Below are positions 8,642-17,049 of a stretch of DNA of 51,287 nucleotides, in pieces (the stretch's first letter is position 1; each line of letters starts with the position of its first letter). Under the pieces are notes generated by a model. The model did no database searches. It was not told where the DNA came from and saw nothing but the letters and a program-made list of their open reading frames with translations. Made by a program: the position numbers and the translations under genes. Location of the stretch: contig JBBRNY010000006.1 in assembly GCA_038229915.1 (NCBI GenBank), positions 1 to 51,287 on the forward strand, written 5' to 3'. The DNA comes from JAFDZW01 sp038229915 (GTDB lineage Bacteria > Bacteroidota > Ignavibacteria > Palsa-1295).

Positions 8642-8836
8642 TTCGTTTGCTCCCTCAGAATGACAGGCTTTACGTTTTTTTATGAGATAGAGAAAAAACT
8701 TTAAGTTTGTCATCCTGAGCCCGGCGAAGGATCTCGGTGTTGAGATTATACGAAACCTGAAGTTTGTATCATGCTTCAATTTCAGATTCTTCGCTCGTCG
8801 CTCAGAATGACACGTTTGAATATTCTGCATCTGAGT
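8642..8836. repeat. Dispersed repeat, copy 2 (with internal inverted repeat)
   Basis: Second copy of the 8317-8512 element, with the arms at 8708-8734 and 8784-8812 and only scattered substitutions. Together with copy 1, the palindrome and the terminator it accounts for most of the gene-free 8209-8941 stretch; I see no gene there. Confidence 0.8.
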
Positions 8837-8941
8837 ATTCTTCCCGATGTATATAATGAAGGTGTTCCTTAAAATTATTTCCTCTCTTATGTTGTTATAG
8901 TGTTTCTAACGGCACAACCCACCAAATTAGAAAGCAAAAAT

Positions 8942-10900
8942 ATGAAGCAAAGTCTGACGCATAAAATTCTTTCGGCACATCTTGTCTCGCATCCTTCATT
9001 GCCAACTCCGGGCGAAGAAATTGGTTTGCGGATCGATCAAACATTGACCCAAGACGCTACCGGCACGATGGCATATTTGCAATTCGAGTCGATGGGGCTT
9101 GATGCGATCAAGACGAAAGTTTCGGTGAGCTATGTTGATCATAATATGCTCCAGACGGGCTTCGAGAACGCCGACGACCATCAGTATCTCCAGTCGGTTG
9201 CGGCAAAATATGGTTTGTTCTTCTCACGCCCTGGCAATGGTATTTGCCATCAGGTTCATCGCGAACGCTTCGGCGTTCCGGGCGATACTTTGCTTGGCTC
9301 CGATTCGCACACTCCGACTTGCGGTGGTTTGGGAATGATCGCTATGGGTGCCGGCGGTCTTGACATTGCGATGGCTCTTGCAGGACAGCCGTTCTATACA
9401 GCGATGCCAAAAGTGATCGGTGTAAAATTAACGGGAAAGCTTCAAGATTGGGTAACTGGTAAAGATGTGATCCTCGAAATGCTTCGCCGCTTGACCGTCA
9501 AAGGCGGCACAGGTAGAATCGTTGAGTATTATGGCGAGGGCGCACACAACTTGCCGATCGCCGACAGGTTCACGATCTGCAATATGGGTGCCGAACTTGG
9601 CGCAACCACATCGCTCTTCCCATCGGACGAAGCGACCTTAGCATTTTTGAAATCGCAAAAGAGAGAAGCCTCATGGCTTGAGATCAAAGCTGATGAAGGC
9701 TGTGAGTATGACGAACACGTCGAGATCAACCTCACTGAACTCGAACCGCTCATTGCCCAACCGCATATGCCCGATAACGTGGTGAAGGTGCGCGAAGTAG
9801 CTGGTACGCCTATCGCACAAGCATGCGTCGGAAGTTGCACTAACTCCAGCTATCACGATCTCGGTATCTCGGCATATATTTTGAAAGATAAAGTTGTTAA
9901 TCCGAATGTCAGTTTTACATTGACACCGGGTTCGAAACAAGTTTTTGAGATGATCGCTCGTGACAAAGATATGACACTGGCGATGCTCATCAGATCAGGT
10001 GCCAGAATTCTCGAATCAGCTTGCGGACCCTGCATTGGTATGGGCCAAGCCCCACCGTCAGGCTCGGTATCGGTACGCTCATTCAACAGAAATTTTGAAG
10101 GCCGCTCTGGTACTGCTGATGCGAAAGTCTATCTCGCAAGCCCCGAGACTTGCGCCGCCTCTGCATTAATGGGCGTCATCACCGATCCGCGCGATCTGGG
10201 AATTCCATTCGAGAGTATCGAAGATCCGAAAGAATTTTTTGTGGTTGATGATATGGTGATCCCACCGACTGCCGAAAAAGCAAGTGTGAAGATCCTTCGC
10301 GGACCGAATATCAAACCGCTTCCGCATTTCGGCGCATTGCCTGAAAATTTATCGGGCAAAGTATTATTGAAGATGGGCGATAATATCACCACCGATCATA
10401 TTATGCCTGCCGGTGCGAAAGTATTGCCACTGCGCTCGAACATTCCTGCGATCAGCGAATTTACATTGGTCAGAGTCGATCCTGAATTCCCGGCGCGTTG
10501 CAAAGAGTGGGGCGGCGGAATGGTTGTCGGCGGCGAGAACTACGGACAAGGTTCATCGCGCGAACACGCCGCGCTCGCACCGCGCTATCTCGGCGTAACG
10601 GCAGTGATCGTCAAGAGCTTTGCGAGAATCCATCTCGCGAATCTTATTAACTTCGGTATTCTGCCTGCTACATTCGTTAATGTTGCAGACTACGATACCA
10701 TCGAACAAGGCGATGAGTTGGTAGTTGAAAATGCGAGAACGCAGATCGCCGATCATCCTGAAGCGATCACGCTTACCAACAAAACGAAAGGCATCACCTA
10801 CCAGATCACCAGCCCGCTAACCGAACGCCAAAGAAATCTCCTCTTAGCTGGCGGTACATTGGCTTATGCAAAACAAGAGGCTGATAAAGTAGCTGCGTAA
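8942..10900 (+). CDS. Aconitate hydratase, Aquifex-type single chain
   Basis: This 652-residue enzyme interconverts citrate and isocitrate in the TCA cycle using a [4Fe-4S] cluster. The cluster cysteines are visible: C299 in GSCTNSS, and C361 and C364 in ACGPCIGMG. The N-terminal part has GSDSHTPTCGGLG, and the C-terminal swivel domain has ENYGQGSSREHAALAP. It is shorter than classical AcnA or AcnB (about 850-900 residues) and matches the compact form first described in Aquifex, close to LeuC plus LeuD in one chain. I chose ATG 8942, preceded by an A-rich stretch; GTG 8900 would add 14 unlikely residues. It sits alone, without other TCA genes, and is closed by a terminator. Confidence 0.93.
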   Translation: MKQSLTHKILSAHLVSHPSLPTPGEEIGLRIDQTLTQDATGTMAYLQFESMGLDAIKTKVSVSYVDHNMLQTGFENADDHQYLQSVAAKYGLFFSRPGNGICHQVHRERFGVPGDTLLGSDSHTPTCGGLGMIAMGAGGLDIAMALAGQPFYTAMPKVIGVKLTGKLQDWVTGKDVILEMLRRLTVKGGTGRIVEYYGEGAHNLPIADRFTICNMGAELGATTSLFPSDEATLAFLKSQKREASWLEIKADEGCEYDEHVEINLTELEPLIAQPHMPDNVVKVREVAGTPIAQACVGSCTNSSYHDLGISAYILKDKVVNPNVSFTLTPGSKQVFEMIARDKDMTLAMLIRSGARILESACGPCIGMGQAPPSGSVSVRSFNRNFEGRSGTADAKVYLASPETCAASALMGVITDPRDLGIPFESIEDPKEFFVVDDMVIPPTAEKASVKILRGPNIKPLPHFGALPENLSGKVLLKMGDNITTDHIMPAGAKVLPLRSNIPAISEFTLVRVDPEFPARCKEWGGGMVVGGENYGQGSSREHAALAPRYLGVTAVIVKSFARIHLANLINFGILPATFVNVADYDTIEQGDELVVENARTQIADHPEAITLTNKTKGITYQITSPLTERQRNLLLAGGTLAYAKQEADKVAA

Positions 10901-10917
10901 AAGAACGGTATAATATT

Positions 10918-10957
10918 AAAAAGCAGGTAAGAATGTTATTCTTACCTGCTTTTTTTT
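10918..10957. terminator. Bidirectional intrinsic terminator after the aconitase gene
   Basis: AAAAGCAGGTAAGAA pairs with TTCTTACCTGCTTTT around a TGTTA loop, a stem of about 15 bp with T-runs on both strands. It can stop aconitase transcripts and those of the minus-strand cassette array at 11049-12166. Confidence 0.92.
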
Positions 10958-10968
10958 ATAAGACGTTA

Positions 10969-11045
10969 CATAAGTAACATCATAAACTGGAAGTATTTTG
11001 TTTGACGAATGCAGGATATTAATCTGAGCCAATTTCACACAAAAG
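10969..11045 (-). pseudogene. Truncated third copy of the cassette's C-terminal stub
   Basis: The minus strand reads PFCVKLAQINILHSSNKILP, then VYDVTY, matching the stub at 11399-11543, then loses homology just before the terminator. No start codon or domain precedes it. It is the downstream break point of the tandem array. Confidence 0.6.
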
Positions 11046-11048
11046 GGT

Positions 11049-11393
11049 TCAATTTTTTTTCGGAAGTTTCCATCCCACAGCCTTTCCATCTCGGATGACA
11101 AAAATTGTATCAGAGTAAGAATTTTTAAAAATGGAGTCTCCTTTTGATATATAATTATAAAAATCAGACGGTTTTACAGTTAAATTGAAGTTACAAATGA
11201 ACTTAATCCACTTATCAGCACTGTCTAATTTAATAGCAACTATACCTCGCCCGCTGGATTTATCAGACAGGTGCCCTGACAGGTAACTTCCGATTATCTC
11301 ATGATTATCTTCTTCACAATCCTTTAACAGAAAAAGCATTAGGAAGGCAGAAATTACTATAATCAAATATCCTCGAACTTCAGCTTTGGTCAT
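11049..11393 (-). CDS. Small membrane-anchored protein, cassette copy A (possible immunity protein)
   Basis: This 114-residue protein has one hydrophobic segment (LIIVISAFLMLFLL, about residues 10-23) followed by a soluble part ending GDSIFKNSYSDTIFVIRDGK. It is a paralogue of the protein at 11544-11888: the EEDNHEIIG, KGDSIFKN and SDTIFVIRDG blocks are shared. Its ATG lies five bases after the stop of an upstream stub that looks like the end of a larger protein. Small fast-diverging membrane proteins directly after a toxin C-terminus are typical immunity proteins, but no recognised toxin domain is present, so that role is inference. The function is unknown. Confidence 0.8.
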   Translation of the reverse strand: MTKAEVRGYLIIVISAFLMLFLLKDCEEDNHEIIGSYLSGHLSDKSSGRGIVAIKLDSADKWIKFICNFNLTVKPSDFYNYISKGDSIFKNSYSDTIFVIRDGKAVGWKLPKKN

Positions 11394-11398
11394 TTTAA

Positions 11399-11543
11399 TT
11401 ATTTTGTTAAAATAGGGAAAGGTAATCCCGTAGGGCCAACAAGCAATGTTACTTTGCCTAAGTCATAAGTAACATCATAAGCTGGAAGTATTTTGTTTGA
11501 CGAATGCAGGGTATTAATCTGAGCCAATTTCACACAAAAGGGT
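11399..11543 (-). pseudogene. C-terminal stub of a lost protein, cassette copy 2
   Basis: The minus strand reads PFCVKLAQINTLHSSNKILP, then AYDVTYDLGKVTLLVGPTGL, then PFPILTK and TAA at 11399-11401. From AQIN onwards it matches the stub at 11893-12166. Upstream its frame runs into the preceding membrane-protein gene in another frame and has no plausible start, so it is a fragment left by tandem duplication. Confidence 0.6.
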
Positions 11544-11888
11544 TCAATTTTTTTTTGAAAGTTTCCATCCAATACCATTTCCATCTCGGATGACAAAAAT
11601 TGTATCGGAAAGAGCATTTTTGAAAATGGAGTCACCTTTTCTAATATAGTAATAAAAAAACTGAGGCTGAGCAGTTTTGTTTATTTCACAAACGAATTGG
11701 ATCCATTTATTGCTACTGTCTAATTTGATATAAATCACTTCACGTTCGTTTGATATCGCAGAAATATGCCCAGAAAGATGGCCTCCAATTATCTCGTGAT
11801 TGTCTTCCTCACAATTTCTTAACAGAAAAATCATTAGGATGGCAGCTATTGCTATAATTAAATATGCTCGAACTTTATCCTTAGTCAT
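11544..11888 (-). CDS. Small membrane-anchored protein, cassette copy B (possible immunity protein)
   Basis: A 114-residue paralogue of the 11049-11393 protein, with a hydrophobic segment LIIAIAAILMIFLL and the shared EEDNHEIIG, KGDSIFKN and SDTIFVIRDG blocks; other positions differ widely. Its ATG 11888 follows the upstream stub's TAA (11893-11895) after four bases, which suggests the two were once translated together. The stop is TGA 11544-11546. Family and function are not recognised; an immunity-like role is inferred only from the cassette layout. Confidence 0.8.
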   Translation of the reverse strand: MTKDKVRAYLIIAIAAILMIFLLRNCEEDNHEIIGGHLSGHISAISNEREVIYIKLDSSNKWIQFVCEINKTAQPQFFYYYIRKGDSIFKNALSDTIFVIRDGNGIGWKLSKKN

Positions 11889-11892
11889 TTAA

Positions 11893-12166
11893 TTATTTTG
11901 TTAAAATAGGAAAAGGTAATCCCGTTGGGCCGATGAGCAATGTTACTTTGCCTAGGTCATAAGTAACATCATAACCGGAAGCACTTTGCTTGATTAATGC
12001 GGGCATATTAATTTGAGCCATCCCGGGATTCAAATAAAAGCCGTAAGCTACTCCACCGGAAACAATTATCTTGGAAGAAGATTTTGATGATTTACTTACA
12101 GAAAATTACCTCCCCAGCCAGGTTTCTTTACATCAATACTTACACCTATATTTGCACCCCCACTTT
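11893..12166 (-). pseudogene. Longest C-terminal stub of the cassette's lost parent gene, frameshifted
   Basis: Two minus-strand frames join into one protein-like stretch: SGGANIGVSIDVKKPGWGGN in one, stopped by TAA at 12096-12098, then VSKSSKSSSKIIVSGGVAYG, FYLNPGMAQINMPALIKQSA and SGYDVTYDLGKVTLLIGPTG, ending in LPFPILTK with TAA at 11893-11895. There is no start codon, and the first part overlaps the end of the methyltransferase gene that stops at 12167. It appears to be the C-terminus of a larger secreted or cell-surface protein whose body has been deleted. I do not recognise the family. Confidence 0.55.
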
Positions 12167-12874
12167 TTATAATACCTTTATCGCGACCTGATAGAAATTA
12201 CTGACCGCACCGATCACTTCGTATTTAATGTAAAATGATCGAACAAAATCATTGAAGGCGAGGTATTCGTGAGCAGGGACGTTGAACTCGTCGAAAAATA
12301 TAATATCGCCGCTTTTGAGGTATGGTGCAAGCGACGCAAGCACAAAGAGAGTCGAGCTATAGAGATCGGCATCCATCATTAGGATGAGCTTCCGACCCAG
12401 CTCTCGCTCCTTGATAAATTTCGGTAGTGTCTGTTGGAATAATCCTGTCAAGTAGGTGATGCGGGCATCGCCGATCGCCGGAGGATCACCAAAATTCATA
12501 TCGCCTTTTTTGTACGGACCCCAATCTTCGGGCAAGCCGGTGAAGGTATCGAAGCCATAAAATCTGGCATCAGGGTTTGGGTTATTGCTCGTCCACCAAC
12601 GCATAGAAAGTCCTGAGGCAACACCGAACTCCAGATAGTCAAAAGCCGCAAGTTGCTCCGACGTTCTGACGAAATCATAGAGTTTGTAACGCTTGTCGTA
12701 GTCGCGTTTGAAGCTGTAAAAATCGTTGAACTTGACGCTCGGCGAGTGCTGGCTGATCCATTTCGAAACAGCCGACAGCCCCGACGCAAAGCGCATCACT
12801 TTTGCTAACGGCTCGAAAATAATATGGAGCCGCAAGAAAAAGAACAACCCCTTTAATAATCCACGTAATTTCAT
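12167..12874 (-). CDS. TylF/MycF-like O-methyltransferase
   Basis: This 235-residue protein matches the macrocin O-methyltransferase (TylF) superfamily. The SAM-binding motif is DYLEFGVASGLSMRWW and is followed by FYGFDTFTGLPEDW. MMDADLYSST corresponds to the acidic metal/acceptor motif of the family, and FFDEFN follows. In TylF relatives these residues place Mg2+ and SAM for methylation of a sugar hydroxyl. In FCB genomes such enzymes often act on cell-surface glycans, so that is a likely but unproven role. Its last codons abut the pseudogene stub of the cassette array. The 204 bp upstream hold nothing I recognise. Confidence 0.82.
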   Translation of the reverse strand: MKLRGLLKGLFFFLRLHIIFEPLAKVMRFASGLSAVSKWISQHSPSVKFNDFYSFKRDYDKRYKLYDFVRTSEQLAAFDYLEFGVASGLSMRWWTSNNPNPDARFYGFDTFTGLPEDWGPYKKGDMNFGDPPAIGDARITYLTGLFQQTLPKFIKERELGRKLILMMDADLYSSTLFVLASLAPYLKSGDIIFFDEFNVPAHEYLAFNDFVRSFYIKYEVIGAVSNFYQVAIKVL

Positions 12875-13079
12875 TAGAGTAAGCTCGAAAATCTACTATG
12901 AGATGAAAAATACCACTCTGAAACCGCAAAATTACTACAATGTTCTCGTTATTTGTTCTAACAGGTGAAAAACCGGGTAGTACAGTACCGAAATTGAGTG
13001 CGATTTATCGAGAAACAAAGCGAATCCGAAAGCGTTAAGTAGTTATCAATTTCGGCTATTTACACACCCATTTCATCCT

Positions 13080-13928
13080 ATGCGTACCACCTATCGTTTA
13101 CTCTTTCTTCTGCCGCTGTTTATTCTTGCGTCTTGCAGCGAGCGGAGCCAACTGCCCGGCAAATCATTTGAGGGCAGGATCGTCCAGAAGATCACTGTCA
13201 GCGGCGGCAATCTGTTTGATGATACCACAACACCACCAAAAACCATCACCGCGCCACCGCAAAAAATACCAATGGCAGGCGGTGCGTCAATGTCGGTGAC
13301 GATGTTTACCAAAGGTGACAAAGTAGCTTATGATGTTTCGCTGATGGGTTTCCCGATCCAACTGCATTCGATCATTGACCGCAATGCCCGAACGATCACC
13401 TTTCTTGCGCCAAACAAAGTAGCCTATGTGACCGATCTCCGATCGATCGATTCGAAACGCCCGGCGATAGACGACTCGATCAACTCACATCAAAGTCTTT
13501 TGGATTCATTGCAACAGCATCTGCCGAAACCCACAGGGAACAAGAAAGTGATCAATGGCTTAGCCTGCGAAGAATATCGTACGAACATTGCTGGGAATGA
13601 AATGACACTGTGGCTGACGCAAGACCCGCGCCTAAAATTCTATGATATACTGCGCGATGCCCTGCTCGGCAAACAGCGCACCGGGCTCGGTGGTATGGAG
13701 CAAGTAATGGCAATTCTTGCGCCGATCGTCGGCGATGGGCACGTCCCGGTTTCGACCGAAATGTCGAAGAACGGCAAGATCTTTATGAAGAGCGAGTTGG
13801 TCGAGATGTCGGAAGAAAAAGTATCCGACGATGTATTCGAAATTCCAAAAGGATACACTATCCAAAAAGAAACCCCAGAAACAAAAAACACACCAACGCC
13901 CTCCGCACCTGAAAAAAGCGACAAATAG
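13080..13928 (+). CDS. DUF4412-domain lipoprotein
   Basis: This 282-residue protein opens with a lipoprotein signal peptide, MRTTYRLLFLLPLFILASC, where LASC is the lipobox. The body matches the DUF4412 family: the opening GRIVQKIT, a central KGDKVAYDV, INGLACEEYRT, and a C-terminal FEIPKGYTIQKE. The family is common in Bacteroidota and is probably a periplasmic or outer-membrane-anchored binding protein; no reaction is known. The C-terminus is a Pro/Thr/Lys-rich tail. A weak AGAG/CTCT hairpin with a T-run follows at about 13928-13951. Transcription is probably independent of the protease gene that begins 100 bases on. Confidence 0.85.
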   Translation: MRTTYRLLFLLPLFILASCSERSQLPGKSFEGRIVQKITVSGGNLFDDTTTPPKTITAPPQKIPMAGGASMSVTMFTKGDKVAYDVSLMGFPIQLHSIIDRNARTITFLAPNKVAYVTDLRSIDSKRPAIDDSINSHQSLLDSLQQHLPKPTGNKKVINGLACEEYRTNIAGNEMTLWLTQDPRLKFYDILRDALLGKQRTGLGGMEQVMAILAPIVGDGHVPVSTEMSKNGKIFMKSELVEMSEEKVSDDVFEIPKGYTIQKETPETKNTPTPSAPEKSDK

Positions 13929-14028
13929 AGAAGAGTTATACTCTCTTTTTTGCTCTAAGAGTTGATACTTTCTGCAATGGGCGGTGTTGTTAATAGACAG
14001 TGTTGTTAATATAGATAATTATTACCCA

Positions 14029-17000
14029 ATGAGTCTATTGCAGAAAATATCGATATTATTCATCTTCGTCTGCCTACTGGCAGGCTCTACTACTGCACAA
14101 CTACACAGTGTACCTGGCAGAGTATTATTCCGAATTTCACCCGATGCCGTCGAGGCGTTCCGTCAGGGGTTCTCGCCATATATCAGTACCGATAAACATT
14201 TCGACCCACAACGCTGTGCCGTAAACGACCCGAAGGCGATCTCTGCACTCCTGCAATTACCAAATGCCGTAAAAGTCATTGCTCTCAAACCGTTTGTTGC
14301 GCAACATAATGTTGTTCTCGAAGAACTTCGCGAGAAAGGGAATCCGATCTTATTTGCGCAAGTAAAGAATACTGATCGCATATCCGAAAGCGAGAATGTA
14401 CATCTGTTGCGAGTCAGCGAAGAACAGTTATCTCGTTGGTTCGAATTGATCACCGATACATCGATCACGCCCGAAGCACTGAGCAAGATCTTGAAAAAGA
14501 ATGGTCTTATCGAATCAGCAGAGCCGCGTTATAAATATAGTTTGTGTTTCACTCCGAACGATTCGCTCTACTCACAGCAGTATTCTTTGCAATTGATCAA
14601 TGCTCCCGCGGCATGGGATATTCAGCGTTGCGACTCAACAATGCTCGTTGCCGTTGATGACATCGGTACCGATTGGACGCATATTGATCTTCGCAATGCG
14701 ATCTATATCAATAAAGGTGAAACAGGTTTCGATGCTGATGGTCTCGATAAACGCTCGAATGGTGTTGACGATGATGGCGATGGTTTTATTGATGATTGGC
14801 ACGGTTGGGATTTTTCGGGGGACAATAATACTGCCCCTGATAACGACCCCTTTCCCGGAAGAGAGCACGGAACACATACCGGTGGTATTATGGCAGCGAG
14901 CGGGAATAATCGCTCTGGTGTGTGCGGTGTCGCTTTCGGTGCAAAACTCTTAGTAATAAAATGTGGCGATAATACTGGGTCCGATGTATCGTTCGGCTAT
15001 GAAGGAATTGTGTATGCCGCAGATATGGGCTCGAAGGTCGTGAATAATTCTTGGGGTGGCAACACTCGCTCGGATGTCGGGCAGGGAATTATAAATTATG
15101 CAACCGCAAAAAATTGTGTGGTCGTTGCGGCATCGGGCAATGACGGAAGGTTCGAAGACTTCTACCCTGCGAGCTTCGATAACGTGTTGTCGGTTAGCTC
15201 GGTCGATCAAAATGCTTCGCTGAGTTCTTTCTCAAATTTTGGTACACACGTTGATGTCTGCGCACCAGGTGGCGGAGTTCTGAGTACGGTGCCAGGCAAT
15301 AGTTATGCTAACCTTTCTGGTACGAGTATGGCATCGCCAACGGCGGCTGGTGCTATCGCGCTGATCCGTCAAAAATATCCCAATCTCAATCCCGCACAAG
15401 CCATCGAACAACTCAGAGTATCTTCCGGCGGACTCACGAGCAACCCATTCCCAGAATATACAGGCGGTGGATTGATCAATATTGCAAACGCACTTGGCGC
15501 AAGCCCAAAACACTCTGCACGAATTGTCTCTGTTGAAATTAATGACGAGGATAACGATCATCAACTGACTTCGAGCGAAGGTGCAGATATTGCACTATCA
15601 GTAAGAAATTATCTCGACCCGATCATGAACTTGCAGGCGCAGATCGAGATCGTTTCGGGTGCGGAATACATTAGTAATTTTACGCCGCTCATTCAATTCG
15701 GCAATGCGAACACTCTTGATGTGATACAAAATGTCGTTGGTTCGTTTCATCTCTCGGTTGCGGCAAATGCACCCCCGAATCAGGTCATCACTGTTCGTGT
15801 GAAGTTTAGTAGCAAGCCATCAAACTATGGTCCGGACATTGATTATTTTTCGTTTACGATCAACAGATCATATCTCGATCTCAATAAAAATAATCTGACG
15901 GTCACCGTTGATTCTAAAGGTGGTATCGGCTATAATGATCCGCGAGGTAATTCGCAAGGTTCAGGATTTGTCTGGACCAACTCGCCACCGTTTATTTCAC
16001 CACAAAACAACAGTGTGCTCTCTCAAGCAGGGCTGATGATCGGGATAGACACCAACCACGTTGTGGCTTCCGCGTCCGGGCAATATAGTGGTGCCGATGC
16101 CGATCAGGATTTTAGTACGACCTCGGCGGCACGTTATGTTCCAGAACCTGATAGATCAAATGCTATTCAAGAAATAGAGACCTACTACAATGACGCCCTC
16201 GCCGATCCTGAAGTTCAAGTAGGTGTTTCGGTACGAAGCCGCTCGTATGTTTTTACTCAAGGTGCATCGGCCGATGCCGCGGTGTTTGATTATTTGATCG
16301 TCAGAGGTACGCCAGAAAATGGTATTGCAGCGTCGGACTCAACGGCTATCGCACTGTTTATGGATTGGGATATTGGCGCTTCCGGTGGGGCGAATACCAC
16401 ATCGGTCTCGAGCGTTGACAGCTCTATTTTTATTACCAAGCGCCTCGATCCGCAATATCCGATGGTTGGGATTAAACTGATCTCAGCCATTCCATCTCAG
16501 GCATCGCAAAATTTTTATGCGCTCGAGAATGACGGCTCAAACGGCAGTTATCAAACCTATAACGGTTATCCTAAATATGCAAAGTGGATCACGATGACTA
16601 CTCCGCGCCCCAATGCCGGACCTAGTGATGTTTCGATGATCTTAGGTTTGAAAAATGTACCACTCGCATCGATCGATTCGATTGAAGTGACCTATATCAT
16701 CGCTCTTGGTGGTGATGAGAATGCTGTGAAATCATCGATCGATAAAACGGAGCAACTATGGAATGGCACCAGCGGAGTTCATCAAATTCCATCTTCAACA
16801 GTTGATATTCAATGCTACCCAAATCCTTTTTCTGATATTGTTCACTTGAATTGGGTTAGTAACGACAGAGAAACTTCATTCATTACGATCACTGATGTTC
16901 TTGGAAGGGTAGTTGTTTCCAAAGAAGTATCACAACAGCGTATCACGCTCGATCTGCGTTCGCTTTCACGAGGTGTATATCATCTTGTACTTGAGTCGAA

Positions 17001-17037
17001 CGGAAAACGCTCGGAGCAAACGTTGGTTGCTCAGTAA
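14029..17037 (+). CDS. Subtilisin-like serine protease (S8) with T9SS sorting domain
   Basis: This 1002-residue secreted protease has a signal peptide (MSLLQKISILFIFVCLLAGS, then TTAQ) and a propeptide of about 170 residues. The S8 catalytic domain shows the Asp in VAVDDIGTDW (about 209), the His in EHGTHTGGI (about 280), the oxyanion Asn in VNNSWGG and the Ser in SGTSMASPTAAG (about 433). Beta-rich domains follow, then a type A T9SS sorting domain (CYPNPFSDIV, ITDVLGRVVV, SRGVYHLVLE). It likely degrades protein outside the cell or at the surface. ATG 14029 is chosen because it starts the signal peptide; GTG 13984 would add 15 residues. It converges on the acyl-CoA dehydrogenase gene with 12 bp between. 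Confidence 0.93.
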   Translation: MSLLQKISILFIFVCLLAGSTTAQLHSVPGRVLFRISPDAVEAFRQGFSPYISTDKHFDPQRCAVNDPKAISALLQLPNAVKVIALKPFVAQHNVVLEELREKGNPILFAQVKNTDRISESENVHLLRVSEEQLSRWFELITDTSITPEALSKILKKNGLIESAEPRYKYSLCFTPNDSLYSQQYSLQLINAPAAWDIQRCDSTMLVAVDDIGTDWTHIDLRNAIYINKGETGFDADGLDKRSNGVDDDGDGFIDDWHGWDFSGDNNTAPDNDPFPGREHGTHTGGIMAASGNNRSGVCGVAFGAKLLVIKCGDNTGSDVSFGYEGIVYAADMGSKVVNNSWGGNTRSDVGQGIINYATAKNCVVVAASGNDGRFEDFYPASFDNVLSVSSVDQNASLSSFSNFGTHVDVCAPGGGVLSTVPGNSYANLSGTSMASPTAAGAIALIRQKYPNLNPAQAIEQLRVSSGGLTSNPFPEYTGGGLINIANALGASPKHSARIVSVEINDEDNDHQLTSSEGADIALSVRNYLDPIMNLQAQIEIVSGAEYISNFTPLIQFGNANTLDVIQNVVGSFHLSVAANAPPNQVITVRVKFSSKPSNYGPDIDYFSFTINRSYLDLNKNNLTVTVDSKGGIGYNDPRGNSQGSGFVWTNSPPFISPQNNSVLSQAGLMIGIDTNHVVASASGQYSGADADQDFSTTSAARYVPEPDRSNAIQEIETYYNDALADPEVQVGVSVRSRSYVFTQGASADAAVFDYLIVRGTPENGIAASDSTAIALFMDWDIGASGGANTTSVSSVDSSIFITKRLDPQYPMVGIKLISAIPSQASQNFYALENDGSNGSYQTYNGYPKYAKWITMTTPRPNAGPSDVSMILGLKNVPLASIDSIEVTYIIALGGDENAVKSSIDKTEQLWNGTSGVHQIPSSTVDIQCYPNPFSDIVHLNWVSNDRETSFITITDVLGRVVVSKEVSQQRITLDLRSLSRGVYHLVLESNGKRSEQTLVAQ

Positions 17038-17049
17038 TTTGCTTAGTAA

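Larger units (their letters stand above)
10969..11957. repeat. Tandem duplication, two units of about 495 bp plus part of a third
   Basis: The string CATAAGTAACATCATAA starts at 10969 and 11464, and a close variant at 11958, so the period is 494-495 bp. Each unit holds, in minus-strand order, the C-terminal stub of a protein (YDVTYDLGKVTLL...) and a 114-residue membrane protein. The first unit is truncated near 10969, close to the aconitase terminator. The copies have diverged, so the duplication is not recent and is unlikely to be an assembly artefact. Confidence 0.85.

Noticed and set aside
8942..10900. LeuC (isopropylmalate isomerase large subunit) or homoaconitase
   Set aside because: The single chain includes the C-terminal swivel domain and fits the length of Aquifex-type aconitases; no leu genes are nearby.
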